Shown: positions 27,291-36,511 of the stretch, piece after piece | How positions within the stretch are numbered: position 1 is the first letter of the stretch | Layout: each line of letters opens with the position of its first letter | NCBI RefSeq assembly: GCF_029910235.1 | Contig: NZ_CP112874.1 | Location: 1,798,001-1,862,000, forward strand | Length of the DNA stretch: 64,000 nt | Reading direction: 5' to 3' | From: Pseudanabaena galeata CCNP1313 | GTDB taxonomy: Bacteria > Cyanobacteriota > Cyanobacteriia > Pseudanabaenales > Pseudanabaenaceae | The notes under the pieces: generated by a model | The model's database searches: none | Told to the model about the DNA's origin: nothing | What the model saw: the letters and a program-made list of their open reading frames with translations, nothing else | Translations under genes and position numbers: made by a program

Positions 27291-27508
27291 TACCAATCCA
27301 GCTTATCTAGAGTTATGCCTTGTTCAATGGGTTCAGTACGGGCTGAATTGATACTTTGAACCATTCCTTCAATTCCTCTAAGATATTCATCATCACTGAT
27401 GTAATCGGATTGGTCTAAAATTTTAATTTCGTCTCTAGAGAAGCGATCGAGTAACCATAGGAATTTGTCGCTAACGCTATCATCAATTTGTAGGGTGATT
27501 GTCCGCAT
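27290..27508 (-). CDS. Antitoxin partner of YoeB
   Basis: 72 residues, acidic C-terminal half (DQSDYISDDEYLRGIEGMVQ) and a beta-rich N-terminus (RTITLQIDDSVSDKFLWLL), as in short antitoxins cotranscribed with YoeB toxins. Its stop overlaps the toxin start. I infer antitoxin function from position; the DNA-binding domain is not clearly of the Phd or RHH type. Confidence 0.8.
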   Translation of the reverse strand: MRTITLQIDDSVSDKFLWLLDRFSRDEIKILDQSDYISDDEYLRGIEGMVQSINSARTEPIEQGITLDKLDW

Positions 27509-27597
27509 AAGTTAACTCCTAATTTCTCTGTATAAGTCGCTTGTATCTTGAGGTTTATACTTTGATATCTTATCATTTTTGCTTTGAGTCGCAGTAA

Positions 27598-27730
27598 CGG
27601 CGATCGCAACTCATCTCAAATCAAACAACGATCGCCTATTTCCATCAGACACGCTAAATGTTCAAAGAGATCGCCCACTAATTCCACAAACCAACGATCT
27701 CAACTCATCTCAAATCAAACAGCGACTCAA
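27598..27730. repeat. HIP1-rich dispersed repeat (two tandem units)
   Basis: Two partial units in a row, each with CTCATCTCAAATCAAACA; one also has CAGACACGCTAAATGTTCAA. Confidence 0.65.
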
Positions 27731-27760
27731 CCACAGACCAATGCTTTAAAAATTCTATCC

Positions 27761-28050
27761 CTAAACACTTTTAGCTTTAGGAGCTATTTCAAAAGCTAAT
27801 TGAGAGCCATAGAAACATACATCAAATTCTTGAAAAAAGTTAATTCTTCCTAAAAGTAAAGGTATATTCTCGGCTTTTGTCCAAGCAAAAACTAATGAAG
27901 AACATTGACACTCGCTCCTGTATCTAATAAGCCTGATGTTGAAATGGAAGTATTTTGGAATGATAAGGTCAAGGGAAGATAGGGGACAAGGCTAGTTTCT
28001 CCCGCAGAGTTGGACTTTTCGACAAAGTTAAAGCGTTTTTTCAATGTCAT
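27761..28050 (-). pseudogene. Retropepsin-like aspartic protease, internally deleted and frameshifted
   Basis: From ATG at 28050: MTLKKRFNFVEKSNSAGETS, LVPYLPLTLSFQN, GLLDTGASVNVLH then TAG. The catalytic DTGA triad of retropepsin-like proteins is present. The homologous C-terminal part (LVFAWTKAENIPLLLGRINF, FDVCFYGSQLAFEI) continues in another frame immediately afterwards, so a segment of roughly 30 codons plus frame has been lost at about 27895-27905. It sits two bases after the stop of the small gene upstream. Confidence 0.78.
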
Positions 28051-28051
28051 T

Positions 28052-28276
28052 TTATTTTGCTTCTTTTTGTAGCAAATGTTGTTGCAACATATCAGTTAAA
28101 ACTTTTTCTGCGGAAAAAGCATCGTATGGCGACCAAATTTCATAGGTTTTTCCATCTTCGAGAAGATCTGAGGGGTGTTCGTCTTTAGTTAGTTCTGTGG
28201 CTAAAAACTGGATGGCTTTAACTTTTTCAAAATGGGATAGCTTTTGTAGTGATGGCAAGATCTCTGTTAATGTCAT
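28052..28276 (-). CDS. Hypothetical small protein upstream of aspartic protease remnant
   Basis: 74 residues, helical and charged (LTEILPSLQKLSHFEKVKAI, SAEKVLTDMLQQHLLQKEAK). It is cotranscribed with the retropepsin-like frame two bases downstream, an arrangement that suggests a two-gene module now missing a functional protease. I do not know its role. Confidence 0.6.
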   Translation of the reverse strand: MTLTEILPSLQKLSHFEKVKAIQFLATELTKDEHPSDLLEDGKTYEIWSPYDAFSAEKVLTDMLQQHLLQKEAK

Positions 28277-28329
28277 AGAAATACAGGAGAAATATTAGTT
28301 AGATTATAGTGCGATATTTTATCAAGTCA

Positions 28330-28440
28330 AAAAATCGCCCACTAACACACAAAACAGCGATTGCCCCTTCTACAAACAACGATCGCAACTCACCTCAAAT
28401 TAAACAGCGATCGCCTATTTTGTCACAAACACTAAATGTG
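28330..28440. repeat. HIP1-rich dispersed repeat
   Basis: Diverged copy with CTCACCTCAAATTAAACAGC and GCGATCGCCTATTTTGTC. Confidence 0.6.
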
Positions 28441-28519
28441 GAAGAAATACAGCATTCTTGCAGGAATTTATGAATTCTCAGATCCTCTCGATTTGGGAAT
28501 GCGTTTCAGCGCGTGTTTG

Positions 28520-28738
28520 AGAAGTTTTGCTTTAGCCCCCCTAGCCCCCCAATTCTGGGGGGAACCAGATTAAAGTCCCCCAGAATTGGGGGATTTAGGG
28601 GGCAGAAAAATTGGCTTAAGCCGAAAAACTTATATGCATTAACTTCTCAAACACGCTCTCAAGGAAAAAGGAAAATTTAAAATGGAAAAAGATATACAAA
28701 TAAAATTTTTCCTTTTTCCTTTTTCCTTTTTCCTTGAC
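28520..28738. repeat. C/G-rich inverted repeat followed by TTTTTCC tract
   Basis: 28530-28600 is an inverted repeat around CCCCCCAATTCTGGGGG. 28664-28738 holds AAAAAGG on the left and several TTTTTCC heptamers on the right, the same motif as at 21438-21468 and 45180-45220. There is no gene in 28277-28818. Confidence 0.65.
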
Positions 28739-28818
28739 AGGCGAATGGGGGGATAAAGAAGGGCTAAGAAAGAGAAGAAGTGCAAAGGGCTGAGGCAAAA
28801 GAACAGAGAAGGGAGTCC

Positions 28819-30765
28819 TCACCGCAAAACGCACACAACCCGAAAACCGACGTTGCTGCGCTGAACACGCGCATAGAAGTAGTAGCGATACGCAGACCGA
28901 CAACCCTGAGCAGAGGTGTTCCACGAACCACCGCGAAGCAGGCGAGAACGATTATCATTCTCTTTTACGATAGCTTTACCAGTTTTCCGAATCAGGTCGC
29001 TTTCACCGCCATATTTTTCGTAACTGTCCTGACACCATTCCCAGACATTGCCGTGCATATCATATAACCCCCAAGCGTTTGGCTTTTTCTGCCCAACTGG
29101 ATGAGTTTGGCATTCATTCTTACTTAGTACTTCTAGATATTTTGTCGCGTCCTGTTGGACTTCCTGCCATATGCGATCTGTGTCTAAAGGCTGCTTCCCA
29201 CTGTTGTTACCAAACCACCCATATCCTCCTAGTTCTTTTTCGTCCTCTCCAAAATAATATCGAGTAGTTGTTCCTGCGCGACAGGCATATTCCCATTCTG
29301 CCTCGCTAGGCAATCTAAACTCTCGTTCCGTCTTCTGTGATAGCTTCTTACAAAACTCTTGGGCATCATCCCAAGAAACTGATTCCACAGGATTTTGTAA
29401 GTTGTTTTTGAATTTAGCAGGATTATTCCCCATAATTGCTTGCCACTGGGCTTGTGTGACTTCGTACTTCCCCATATAAAAAGCCGCAACATTCACATCC
29501 TTAATCTGCGGACGCTCATCTTCATAGCCATTTTCTTCAGGCGGCGAACCCATCATAAACTTGCCGCTAGGGATATAGACCATCTCTAGATTGATGCCAT
29601 TGCCAATTTCAAACTTAAGGATAGGATCTGGCTGTTTTGGGGTAACTATTACAGGTTCGTCTTTAACTACAAATGACTTAGCAACTGCTGGCGTTTGCGG
29701 AGATGGTTCTACAGCAACAGTGATAAATCGTTGGTGAATAGAAATAACGTCTTCATCTCTCAAGCCCAAGATATCTTGCAAATCTTTAAGCTGTCCAAGT
29801 ATTTTGTTAGACAGTGGCAAGCCTTGCTTAACTACTCTTTCAAGACTTTTTTGATAGCGAGCAAGATTTTTTAGTCGCTTACGATCTGGCTCTAAGACCT
29901 CATTCTCGATCGCAATAGCCACCTCATCTGACAAACCCCACCTCTCGCGCTGCACCTCCAAAATATCCTGACCCACAAAAGAGATCTCGCCATTCTCAGC
30001 ATATCTCTCCACCAAACGGCGATACTCCAACTTCGCATCAACCCTTGCCCTAGCAAGACGAATCTTAATTCCCTGCCTAATCCCATAAATCTCAGGCTTC
30101 ATCGCAGGCTTAGCCGACTGCACATGCCGCTTAGCATACTCATGTAACTCATCCGCCGAGATCATCCCATCACCATCAGACTCCGCCGCCCCCGACTCAA
30201 TCCCCTGCACGATGTAGTTCGTATAGAGCGACAGTTCCCCCTCCTTATCCTCATAGGATTTTTGCGTCGAAGTCGAAGAAGTCAACACCACACTCCCCTC
30301 CACCTCAAGTTGTGGCTTCAAATTAATATCCGCACTCTTCGCCAGCCAACCCTCCGCAAACGCCCCACTATAGCAACAGTCCAAAATCAAAACATGCTGA
30401 CGTTGATAGCCGCGATCGCGCATGATCCCCTGAATAAAACTCGCCGATACCGCCGTAGAGCGAAACGTGTCCTTACCCGTGCGGCGTGTTGCCAAATATA
30501 GGCGATCGCTATCATCCGTAATCCCATGCCCCGAAAAATAGAGCAACCCCAAATCACCTTTTTGACAACTTTGAAATAAGCGATCAATCGCCGTTTGCAT
30601 TGCCTCCAAATCAGGATCGATTAGCGTCTTGACCTCATCAAAAGCCCCAAGCTCAGGACTTTGCAGCACGCGCAACATCGCCGCTACATCCTTTGGTGCA
30701 GCCGCAAGGGGTGGCAAACCCGCCTCATACTGACTTACGCCTATCAGTAGAGCCTTCTTAGCCAT
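28819..30765 (-). CDS. Caspase-like protease fused to a SUMF1/FGE-type domain
   Basis: 648 residues from ATG at 30765. Residues 1-230 form a caspase/metacaspase p20-like domain with His80 in YFSGHGITD and the catalytic Cys131 in LDCCYSG. A linker follows, then from about 405 a formylglycine-generating-enzyme-like domain (MVYIPSGKFMMGSPPEENGY, LPSEAEWEYACRAGTTTRYY, DMHGNVWEWCQD, LLRGGSW, RSNVGFRVV). Such fusions are common in cyanobacteria and are thought to act in regulated cell death or conflict systems. The start overlaps the EACC1-like gene by 8 bases, so both form one operon. Confidence 0.92.
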   Translation of the reverse strand: MAKKALLIGVSQYEAGLPPLAAAPKDVAAMLRVLQSPELGAFDEVKTLIDPDLEAMQTAIDRLFQSCQKGDLGLLYFSGHGITDDSDRLYLATRRTGKDTFRSTAVSASFIQGIMRDRGYQRQHVLILDCCYSGAFAEGWLAKSADINLKPQLEVEGSVVLTSSTSTQKSYEDKEGELSLYTNYIVQGIESGAAESDGDGMISADELHEYAKRHVQSAKPAMKPEIYGIRQGIKIRLARARVDAKLEYRRLVERYAENGEISFVGQDILEVQRERWGLSDEVAIAIENEVLEPDRKRLKNLARYQKSLERVVKQGLPLSNKILGQLKDLQDILGLRDEDVISIHQRFITVAVEPSPQTPAVAKSFVVKDEPVIVTPKQPDPILKFEIGNGINLEMVYIPSGKFMMGSPPEENGYEDERPQIKDVNVAAFYMGKYEVTQAQWQAIMGNNPAKFKNNLQNPVESVSWDDAQEFCKKLSQKTEREFRLPSEAEWEYACRAGTTTRYYFGEDEKELGGYGWFGNNSGKQPLDTDRIWQEVQQDATKYLEVLSKNECQTHPVGQKKPNAWGLYDMHGNVWEWCQDSYEKYGGESDLIRKTGKAIVKENDNRSRLLRGGSWNTSAQGCRSAYRYYFYARVQRSNVGFRVVCVLR

Positions 30766-31156
30766 TAGCAACATCCCCACGCAGAGCCGATTGTATATCA
30801 ATAGCCGCCTGTTTTGCTTGAGCGATCGCCTTTTCGCCAGTGCCTTTAATCGTCACTTCGCGATCGCCAATTTTCACATGCACCTCAATCGGCTTTTCCG
30901 CAAATTTCTCACCAACAAAACCAAAAAAGCTGATTACTTTGTCGAACTTAACCTCAGCCGTCAATGCTCCAACCAGTTTATCAATACCGCCTTTACTACC
31001 AACTTCAGAGCCAAGATCATCAGTGCGTTCTAGGCTCTCTGCATCACCCTGTTCTCGGAGTTGTTTCAATAATTTCTTAGTAAACTCTTGGCGTTCGTGG
31101 TCATCTAAACTGGGATCATCTAGCGCAAAAGTAACTTCAACTAAGGACTCGCTCAC
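30758..31156 (-). CDS. EACC1-like effector-associated constant component
   Basis: 132 residues: an N-terminal acidic segment (VEVTFALDDPSLDDHERQEF), a central GSKGGIDKLVGALTAEVKFD stretch and a final beta-hairpin region VHVKIGDREVTIKGTGEKAI. This pattern fits EACC1, a small protein described computationally as a constant partner of caspase, trypsin and other effectors in bacterial conflict systems. It starts with GTG at 31156 and overlaps the caspase gene. The role as adaptor or recruiter is inferred. Confidence 0.7.
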   Translation of the reverse strand: MSESLVEVTFALDDPSLDDHERQEFTKKLLKQLREQGDAESLERTDDLGSEVGSKGGIDKLVGALTAEVKFDKVISFFGFVGEKFAEKPIEVHVKIGDREVTIKGTGEKAIAQAKQAAIDIQSALRGDVANG

Positions 31157-31303
31157 CGCAAAAGCTCCAAGAATAAATACTAAAAATAACTATAAACCGA
31201 AATCTTATTCTAAAAGGTAGAAATCCTCAAAATTTGTGGTCAAAAGTAATGTCTGTGGCGATCAACTTGTCAATTAGATTAAGGCGATCGCACTCTTTAC
31301 AAA

Positions 31304-34249
31304 TCATAGCGATCGCAAATGTTTCCGCCTTCTAGAACGTAGGAACAACTTGCGAAGCTCTTCTAACCCAATCAAGATTGGTGGACAGGCTAACAAAATT
31401 AACCAATGCCAATTAGTTAATGAGGCAGTTCCGAATACTTGTCTAAAGGGAGGGAAGTCGATAAAAGCGAAGAGAGCCATACATTCAACAGTGAGTCCTA
31501 ACCAGATCAAACTATTACTTGACAAGGACTGACGGAATACGGAACCCCAAGACGAACGACAGGCGAATAAATTGCCCACTTGACAAGCGACGATCGCCGC
31601 TAAGGTCATAGTTGTCGCTTGGCGATAGATACCTGTCACCGTGGGATCGGCAGTATGATTGAGAATCATCGGAGTCACTTGTTGCAAATCTGCTAGCGAG
31701 TAGCCATAGCTCCACCAGACAATAAAGAATCCCAACATTGAGAGAACTGCCTCAATTACTCCTAGAAATAGATAGGCGCGAATTAGTAAGGGAACATTGA
31801 GCAGAAATTCCTGTTTAGGACGGGGTGGACGATCCATAATTCCTGCTTCGGGCGTTTCTGCTCCCAACGCGAGGGCAGGAACCATGTCCGTACCTAAATC
31901 CACCGCCAGAATTTGTAAAATCGTCAGCGCAGGCGGAATCTTAAAGGCAACCATTCCTAGAAATGGCACGATTTGTGGCACATTTGAGGCAAGTATATAG
32001 GTCATGAACTTGCGAATATTCTGATAAATTGCCCGACCCTGCTCGATCGCCACCACAATCGTCGCAAAGTTATCATCGGTTAATACAATATCCGCCGCTT
32101 CCCGCGCCACATCCGTACCATTTTGTCCCATCGCAATGCCAATATTTGCGGCTCGTAAGGCGGGAGCATCATTCACCCCATCCCCTGTCACCGCCACGAT
32201 TTCACCAATATCTTTGTACGCTTGTACCAATCGCAATTTATGCTCAGGCGACATCCGCGCAAATACCAAACCAAAGCGATATTTCACCACCTGTTTTAGT
32301 TGTGCGTCCGAGAGATGTCCCATACCTTCACCCGTTACCACCCGCACTTTTTCGCTGACTAGTCCGATCTGACGAGCGATCGCTTCGGCGGTCAGTCCAT
32401 AATCACCCGTCACCATTGTGACTTTGATCCCCGCTTGATGACATTGGGCGATCGCCTTCGGTACTTCGTCACGCGGTGGATCGAACATGGCAACTAATCC
32501 GATGAAGACCAGATCTTGCTCTAAATCCTGAGCCTTGAGATCGAGCAGTTCCTGTCCTCCCTGACGTGCCGCTAAACCTAACACCCGAAATCCTTGTCTT
32601 GCTAAGTCATCATTGGCTCGGACAACTTCATCCCAATAGTCATGGGTCAACTCCTGAGATTTGCCATCGCGTAAAATCCAATGACAATGTTTGAGAACTT
32701 CTAAGGGTGCGCCTTTGGTGAAAGCAAGATTAGGAGATGGACTTGACCATAGTTCTGAATCTTGCCAATGCAAAACCACGGTCATCATTAAGCGACGCGA
32801 ATCAAAGGGAAGTTCTCGCAAGCGGGGATATTGCTTTTGTAACTCTTCTAAATTTAGTTCTGCTTTTCCTGCCGCGACTAAGAGAGCCGCCTCGGTGGGA
32901 TCACCAATTTCTTGCCAACGACTCGGCGCATTGAGATGAACCAGACGGGCATTAGAGCAAAGCGCCGAACCAATTAGTAAAACCTTGGCTTTCCAAGCAG
33001 TTTCTGAATCAGGAGGAATATTTACCTTGCCATTGCTAGGATCGTAACCAGCACCTGTAACTTCAATTAGCCTGTTAGTCAGTACATCATTAGCATCATC
33101 AGGCTTGGGATTTGGATTGTCAGCTTGCGTTGGTTCTGTAGGTAGCCAGAGGTAGCGCACGGTCATTTCATTTTTAGTTAATGTGCCAGTCTTATCAGTG
33201 CAAATTACCGTAGTCGCACTCAGAGTCTCAACAGCCGAAAGCCGCCGCACAAGCGCATTACGTCGCGCCATTCTCTTTACGCCAAGGGCTAAAGCAAGGG
33301 TTACCGTCGGCAATAAACCTTCAGGGACATTAGCGACGATAATCCCGATCGCAAAAATAAAGCTCTCAGTCACATTCATCCCAATCAACAAGTAGCTAAG
33401 CGCAAATACAGTTGCTCCCATACCGAGGGCGATCGCCGTAATCAGCCTTACAATCCTTGCCACTTGGATTTCTAGCGTACTGGGTTCGCGCTTTACGACC
33501 GTAGTTAAATGCGCCACCTGTCCAAACTCAGTTTCGGAACCCGTCGCATAGACTACTGCCACAGCCCGACCTGCGGCTATGGTCGAACCTGCTAAAACAA
33601 GATTGGCGATTTCCGATGGATTTACCTTTTCTTGCATGGGTTGTTCGCCTTGACGCAGCATGGTTTTACCGCCACGAATGGAAACGGCTTCACGCAGTCT
33701 CACAGGATAAGGACTTCGAGCCACAGGCAAGGATTCGCCTGTCATCACGGAGACATCCAGATATAAACTTTCGGCAGAGATTAATCTGGCATCTGCGGAA
33801 ATGCGATCGCCTTCTTCCAATTGCATGACATCGCCGCGCACCAGTTCTCTTGCAGGAATTTGCTTTAATTCTCCATCTCGATAAACTTTCACCTGCATCG
33901 GCAAGACTTTCTTCAATGCTGATAGTGCTTTCTCTGCTTGAAACTCTTGCCAAAAGCTGAATATCGCGTTAATCCAAATTACCGCCCAGACTGCCCAGCC
34001 CAATTCAGGGGTACGCGAAATAAAAGCAAGAATTCCTGCTACCCATAGCAACAGCGCCATAAAATGCGTTAATTGATCAGCAAACCTTAGCCACAATGGA
34101 CGATGGGCAGGTTCAGGTAATTCGTTTGCACCAAATTTTTCTAGTCTCTGTTGGGCTTCGTTTTGGGATAGTCCATTGGCAGTAGTACCTAAAGATTGGT
34201 ATACCTCTTCAAAGGACAAAGCCCATAGCGGTTGATGAAGTGATGCCAT
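31304..34249 (-). CDS. P-type cation-transporting ATPase (type II)
   Basis: 981 residues. A cation-ATPase N-terminal domain (SLGTTANGLSQNEAQQRLEK) is followed by the actuator motif MTGESLP, the membrane motif VANVPEGLLPTVTLALALG, the phosphorylation site CTDKTGTLTKNEMTV near residue 350, the hinge TGDGVNDAPALRAANIGIAM and a six-helix C-terminal part. NVPEGLL resembles type IIC (Na/K, H/K) rather than SERCA-type pumps, so Na+ or another monovalent cation is as plausible as Ca2+. GGAG precedes the ATG. Confidence 0.9.
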   Translation of the reverse strand: MASLHQPLWALSFEEVYQSLGTTANGLSQNEAQQRLEKFGANELPEPAHRPLWLRFADQLTHFMALLLWVAGILAFISRTPELGWAVWAVIWINAIFSFWQEFQAEKALSALKKVLPMQVKVYRDGELKQIPARELVRGDVMQLEEGDRISADARLISAESLYLDVSVMTGESLPVARSPYPVRLREAVSIRGGKTMLRQGEQPMQEKVNPSEIANLVLAGSTIAAGRAVAVVYATGSETEFGQVAHLTTVVKREPSTLEIQVARIVRLITAIALGMGATVFALSYLLIGMNVTESFIFAIGIIVANVPEGLLPTVTLALALGVKRMARRNALVRRLSAVETLSATTVICTDKTGTLTKNEMTVRYLWLPTEPTQADNPNPKPDDANDVLTNRLIEVTGAGYDPSNGKVNIPPDSETAWKAKVLLIGSALCSNARLVHLNAPSRWQEIGDPTEAALLVAAGKAELNLEELQKQYPRLRELPFDSRRLMMTVVLHWQDSELWSSPSPNLAFTKGAPLEVLKHCHWILRDGKSQELTHDYWDEVVRANDDLARQGFRVLGLAARQGGQELLDLKAQDLEQDLVFIGLVAMFDPPRDEVPKAIAQCHQAGIKVTMVTGDYGLTAEAIARQIGLVSEKVRVVTGEGMGHLSDAQLKQVVKYRFGLVFARMSPEHKLRLVQAYKDIGEIVAVTGDGVNDAPALRAANIGIAMGQNGTDVAREAADIVLTDDNFATIVVAIEQGRAIYQNIRKFMTYILASNVPQIVPFLGMVAFKIPPALTILQILAVDLGTDMVPALALGAETPEAGIMDRPPRPKQEFLLNVPLLIRAYLFLGVIEAVLSMLGFFIVWWSYGYSLADLQQVTPMILNHTADPTVTGIYRQATTMTLAAIVACQVGNLFACRSSWGSVFRQSLSSNSLIWLGLTVECMALFAFIDFPPFRQVFGTASLTNWHWLILLACPPILIGLEELRKLFLRSRRRKHLRSL

Positions 34250-34469
34250 GCTCGTCTACTCCTGTAGTGAAGACTACACGCTGATAGTCTGGAATTGTTG
34301 GCATAGCTAAAAACTCAAACCCTTTGTAATGGGTTATTTATAAAGCTTAAAAAATATCCTTGAGTCTGCTTCAGCAGGACTTGAGCTTTTAGCCAAGAAC
34401 TTGGCTTCTTAGTTTGGTTACCATGAACTAAATCTATCACTAGAAGCTTTCGCAAAATCTTAAGACTCT

Positions 34470-34522
34470 AAAACCCAAGAGAGAATGGCAGCACTTCGCG
34501 CTGCCTATTCTCTCTTGGGTTT
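34470..34522. repeat. Hairpin repeat (AAAACCCA family)
   Basis: AAAACCCAAGAGAGAATGGC with a mirrored right arm TATTCTCTCTTGGGTTT; a few mismatches lie near the loop. It is fused directly to a 5'-truncated 113-bp repeat. Confidence 0.75.
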
Positions 34523-34526
34523 AAAT

Positions 34527-34611
34527 CGTGTTTCGCACGTCGCAAATGGCGAAAAATGGGAAGAATCGCTAAGCGATTCTTCCCATTTTTCGCTTTCGGC
34601 GAACTGACGTT
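34527..34611 (+). mobile_element. 113-bp double-hairpin MITE, truncated copy 2
   Basis: Retains the right stem (GAAAAATGGGAAGAATCGC mirrored) and the right end GCGAACTGACGTT; the left inverted repeat is missing. Confidence 0.7.
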
Positions 34612-34650
34612 AAAATAGTGAACGTGTTTTAAAGACCCTCTAACTTATAA

Positions 34651-34814
34651 CTGGTGTTACGTGAAAGGAATTTTTGCGATGGCATAAGTCTAGGGCTTGC
34701 CCTGTGGCGCAGCCCCTACGAGATCTAAAATTTACAGGTAGGGGCAATCCCCCCGTGGTTGCCCTGTTATGCTAGCAGCAAGAGGTTCATCATCTGAGTT
34801 CTACGTAACATCAG
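34651..34814. mobile_element. 164-bp MITE, copy C
   Basis: Ends CTGGTGTTACGTGAAAGG and TTCTACGTAACATCAG; direct flanking repeats TTATAA at 34645-34650 and 34815-34820. It ends 13 bases before the kinase ATG. With the flank, the right junction creates TATAAT at 34816-34821. Confidence 0.88.
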
Positions 34815-34827
34815 TTATAATGCCAAT

Positions 34828-36369
34828 ATGTTAGGCAAGCTACTTGATCGCCGCTATCGCATTGTCAAAGAACTCGCTGAAGGAGGTTTCTCGCAAACTT
34901 ACCTTGCGGAAGATACGCGCTTGCCCAAAAATCCCCAATGCGTCGTCAAACACCTTAATCCCACCATTGACGATCCTGTTTTTACTCAAAAGGCGCTAGA
35001 ACTATTTAAAGCTGAAGCTGAAACATTACAAGAATTGGGAAAGCATGATCTCATTCCCCAACTTTACGCATATTTCCAAGAGAATAAAGAATTCTATCTC
35101 GTTCAAGAATTTATTGCAGGACATCCACTCAGTAAGGAAATGTCCCCAGGTAGTCAAATGGCTGAGGCGCGGGTTGCCCAAATTGTTAAAGAAGTTTTAG
35201 AAATATTGCAATTTGTCCATAAATACAATGTCATTCATCGAGATATTAAACCTAGCAACTTAATCCGTCGGCACAGTGATGGCAAGCTAGTGTTGATTGA
35301 TTTTGGTACTGTCAAACAAGTACAAATGGAAGTTGCTAGCGCCCACCACAAAGCAAGGGTAACCTTACCCATTGGCACACCTGGATATATGTCCTACGAA
35401 CAAGAGCGGGGTCAATCGGTATCCTGTAGTGATATCTATTCTTTGGGAATGGTGGCTCTACAAGCTCTCACAGGTAAACATCCTAGTCAATTTCCAAGAG
35501 ATCGCGATTATGAGATTAACTGGCGGAGCTATGCCAAAGTCAGTCGTGAATTTGCCGCAGTTTTAGATCGGATGACCCGATGCAATCCTCGCGATCGCTA
35601 TCAGACAGTTGATGAAGTCTTAAGGGATATGGCGAGACTGCCAAAATTAAGTACTGCTTCTCCCAGAATTACTGATGATAGGGATGAGGTTAAGCCAAAT
35701 ACTTGGTTATTACCATCAGCGATCGCTTTATTAGCATTAGCTGGCGGGACTTATTTGTTAATTACAGGATGGAATCCTTTTAAAAGCAATATCCTGCCGA
35801 GTAACACCCCTAGTCTTTCTATCTCCACACCTACCTCTGCACCGACGATCGCTCCCTCACCATCTGTTGTAGTTCCGCCTTCACCCATACCTATGCCCGA
35901 TCGCAAAATTAGCTATGCTCAACTAAGCAGCTATCTCCAAGCAAAAAACTGGAAAGCTGCCGATCTCGAAACCTATCTATTGCTTCTTAAGGCTGCTGGC
36001 AGTCAATCTGATCGTGATGGGACATTTCACCCCGATGAATTTAATCGGATTAGTTGCGCGGATTTGGTTTTAGTCGATCAACTATGGACACAGGCAAGTA
36101 ATGGCAAACAGGGATTAACGGCTCAGAAAAAGATTTACGAAGATTTTGCTAAAGATATTCGTAAAACATACGAAAATATTGGTTGGCTGAGTCCGACGGG
36201 TGAACTTGCGATCGATACAGCCTACGATCGCCAAACTGCGCGTTGGGAATATATCGAAGGTCGTCAACCTAATTTCAAGTCTCCGCCCGTTGGTCATCTG
36301 CCATTTTTACTACGCGATTCCAACAAAAACTTAGAGCGTATGGCTACGCTCTATCGATGCTCGTCTTAG
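34828..36369 (+). CDS. Ser/Thr protein kinase with C-terminal GUN4 domain
   Basis: 513 residues. Kinase domain at 1-275: Gly loop LAEGGFSQTYLAED, catalytic loop VIHRDIKPSNLI, LIDFGTVK as DFG motif, and GTPGYMSYEQ. A transmembrane helix follows at about 292-312 (LPSAIALLALAGGTYLLI), then a Ser/Pro linker and a GUN4-like domain from about 362 (LSSYLQAKNWKAADLETYLL, ISCADLVLVDQLW, GLTAQKKIYED). GUN4 binds porphyrins and stimulates Mg-chelatase, so a tetrapyrrole-sensing membrane kinase is possible. In this topology the kinase is cytoplasmic and GUN4 would be outside the inner membrane. Confidence 0.9.
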   Translation: MLGKLLDRRYRIVKELAEGGFSQTYLAEDTRLPKNPQCVVKHLNPTIDDPVFTQKALELFKAEAETLQELGKHDLIPQLYAYFQENKEFYLVQEFIAGHPLSKEMSPGSQMAEARVAQIVKEVLEILQFVHKYNVIHRDIKPSNLIRRHSDGKLVLIDFGTVKQVQMEVASAHHKARVTLPIGTPGYMSYEQERGQSVSCSDIYSLGMVALQALTGKHPSQFPRDRDYEINWRSYAKVSREFAAVLDRMTRCNPRDRYQTVDEVLRDMARLPKLSTASPRITDDRDEVKPNTWLLPSAIALLALAGGTYLLITGWNPFKSNILPSNTPSLSISTPTSAPTIAPSPSVVVPPSPIPMPDRKISYAQLSSYLQAKNWKAADLETYLLLLKAAGSQSDRDGTFHPDEFNRISCADLVLVDQLWTQASNGKQGLTAQKKIYEDFAKDIRKTYENIGWLSPTGELAIDTAYDRQTARWEYIEGRQPNFKSPPVGHLPFLLRDSNKNLERMATLYRCSS

Positions 36370-36393
36370 TTCAAAACATAATATGACTACAAA

Positions 36394-36433
36394 ACCCAAG
36401 AATTAGCGGCGCTTCGCGCCGCTAATTCTTGGG
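36394..36433. repeat. Hairpin repeat after kinase gene (AAAACCCA family)
   Basis: CCCAAGAATTAGCGGCGC and its mirror, 25 bases after the kinase stop. A second small hairpin (AAAGTGTCTTCACACTTTT, 36461-36479) follows before the next gene. Confidence 0.7.
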
Positions 36434-36511
36434 AAGAAAGTTTGTTTTTTAGTTCATAAAAGTGTCTTCACACTTTTATGAACTGGTGTAAACGCTAAAC
36501 AGGATAAAAAC

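Larger units (their letters stand above)
34250..34827. other. Repeat-rich divergent intergenic region
   Basis: Between the ATPase and kinase genes. Contains a hairpin of the AAAACCCA family (34470-34522), a truncated 113-bp repeat (34527-34611) and MITE copy C. No gene seen. Confidence 0.65.

Noticed and set aside
25290-28440. CRISPR-like array
   Set aside because: The HIP1-rich units are irregularly spaced, diverged and separated by genes; there is no constant repeat and spacer length and no cas gene.
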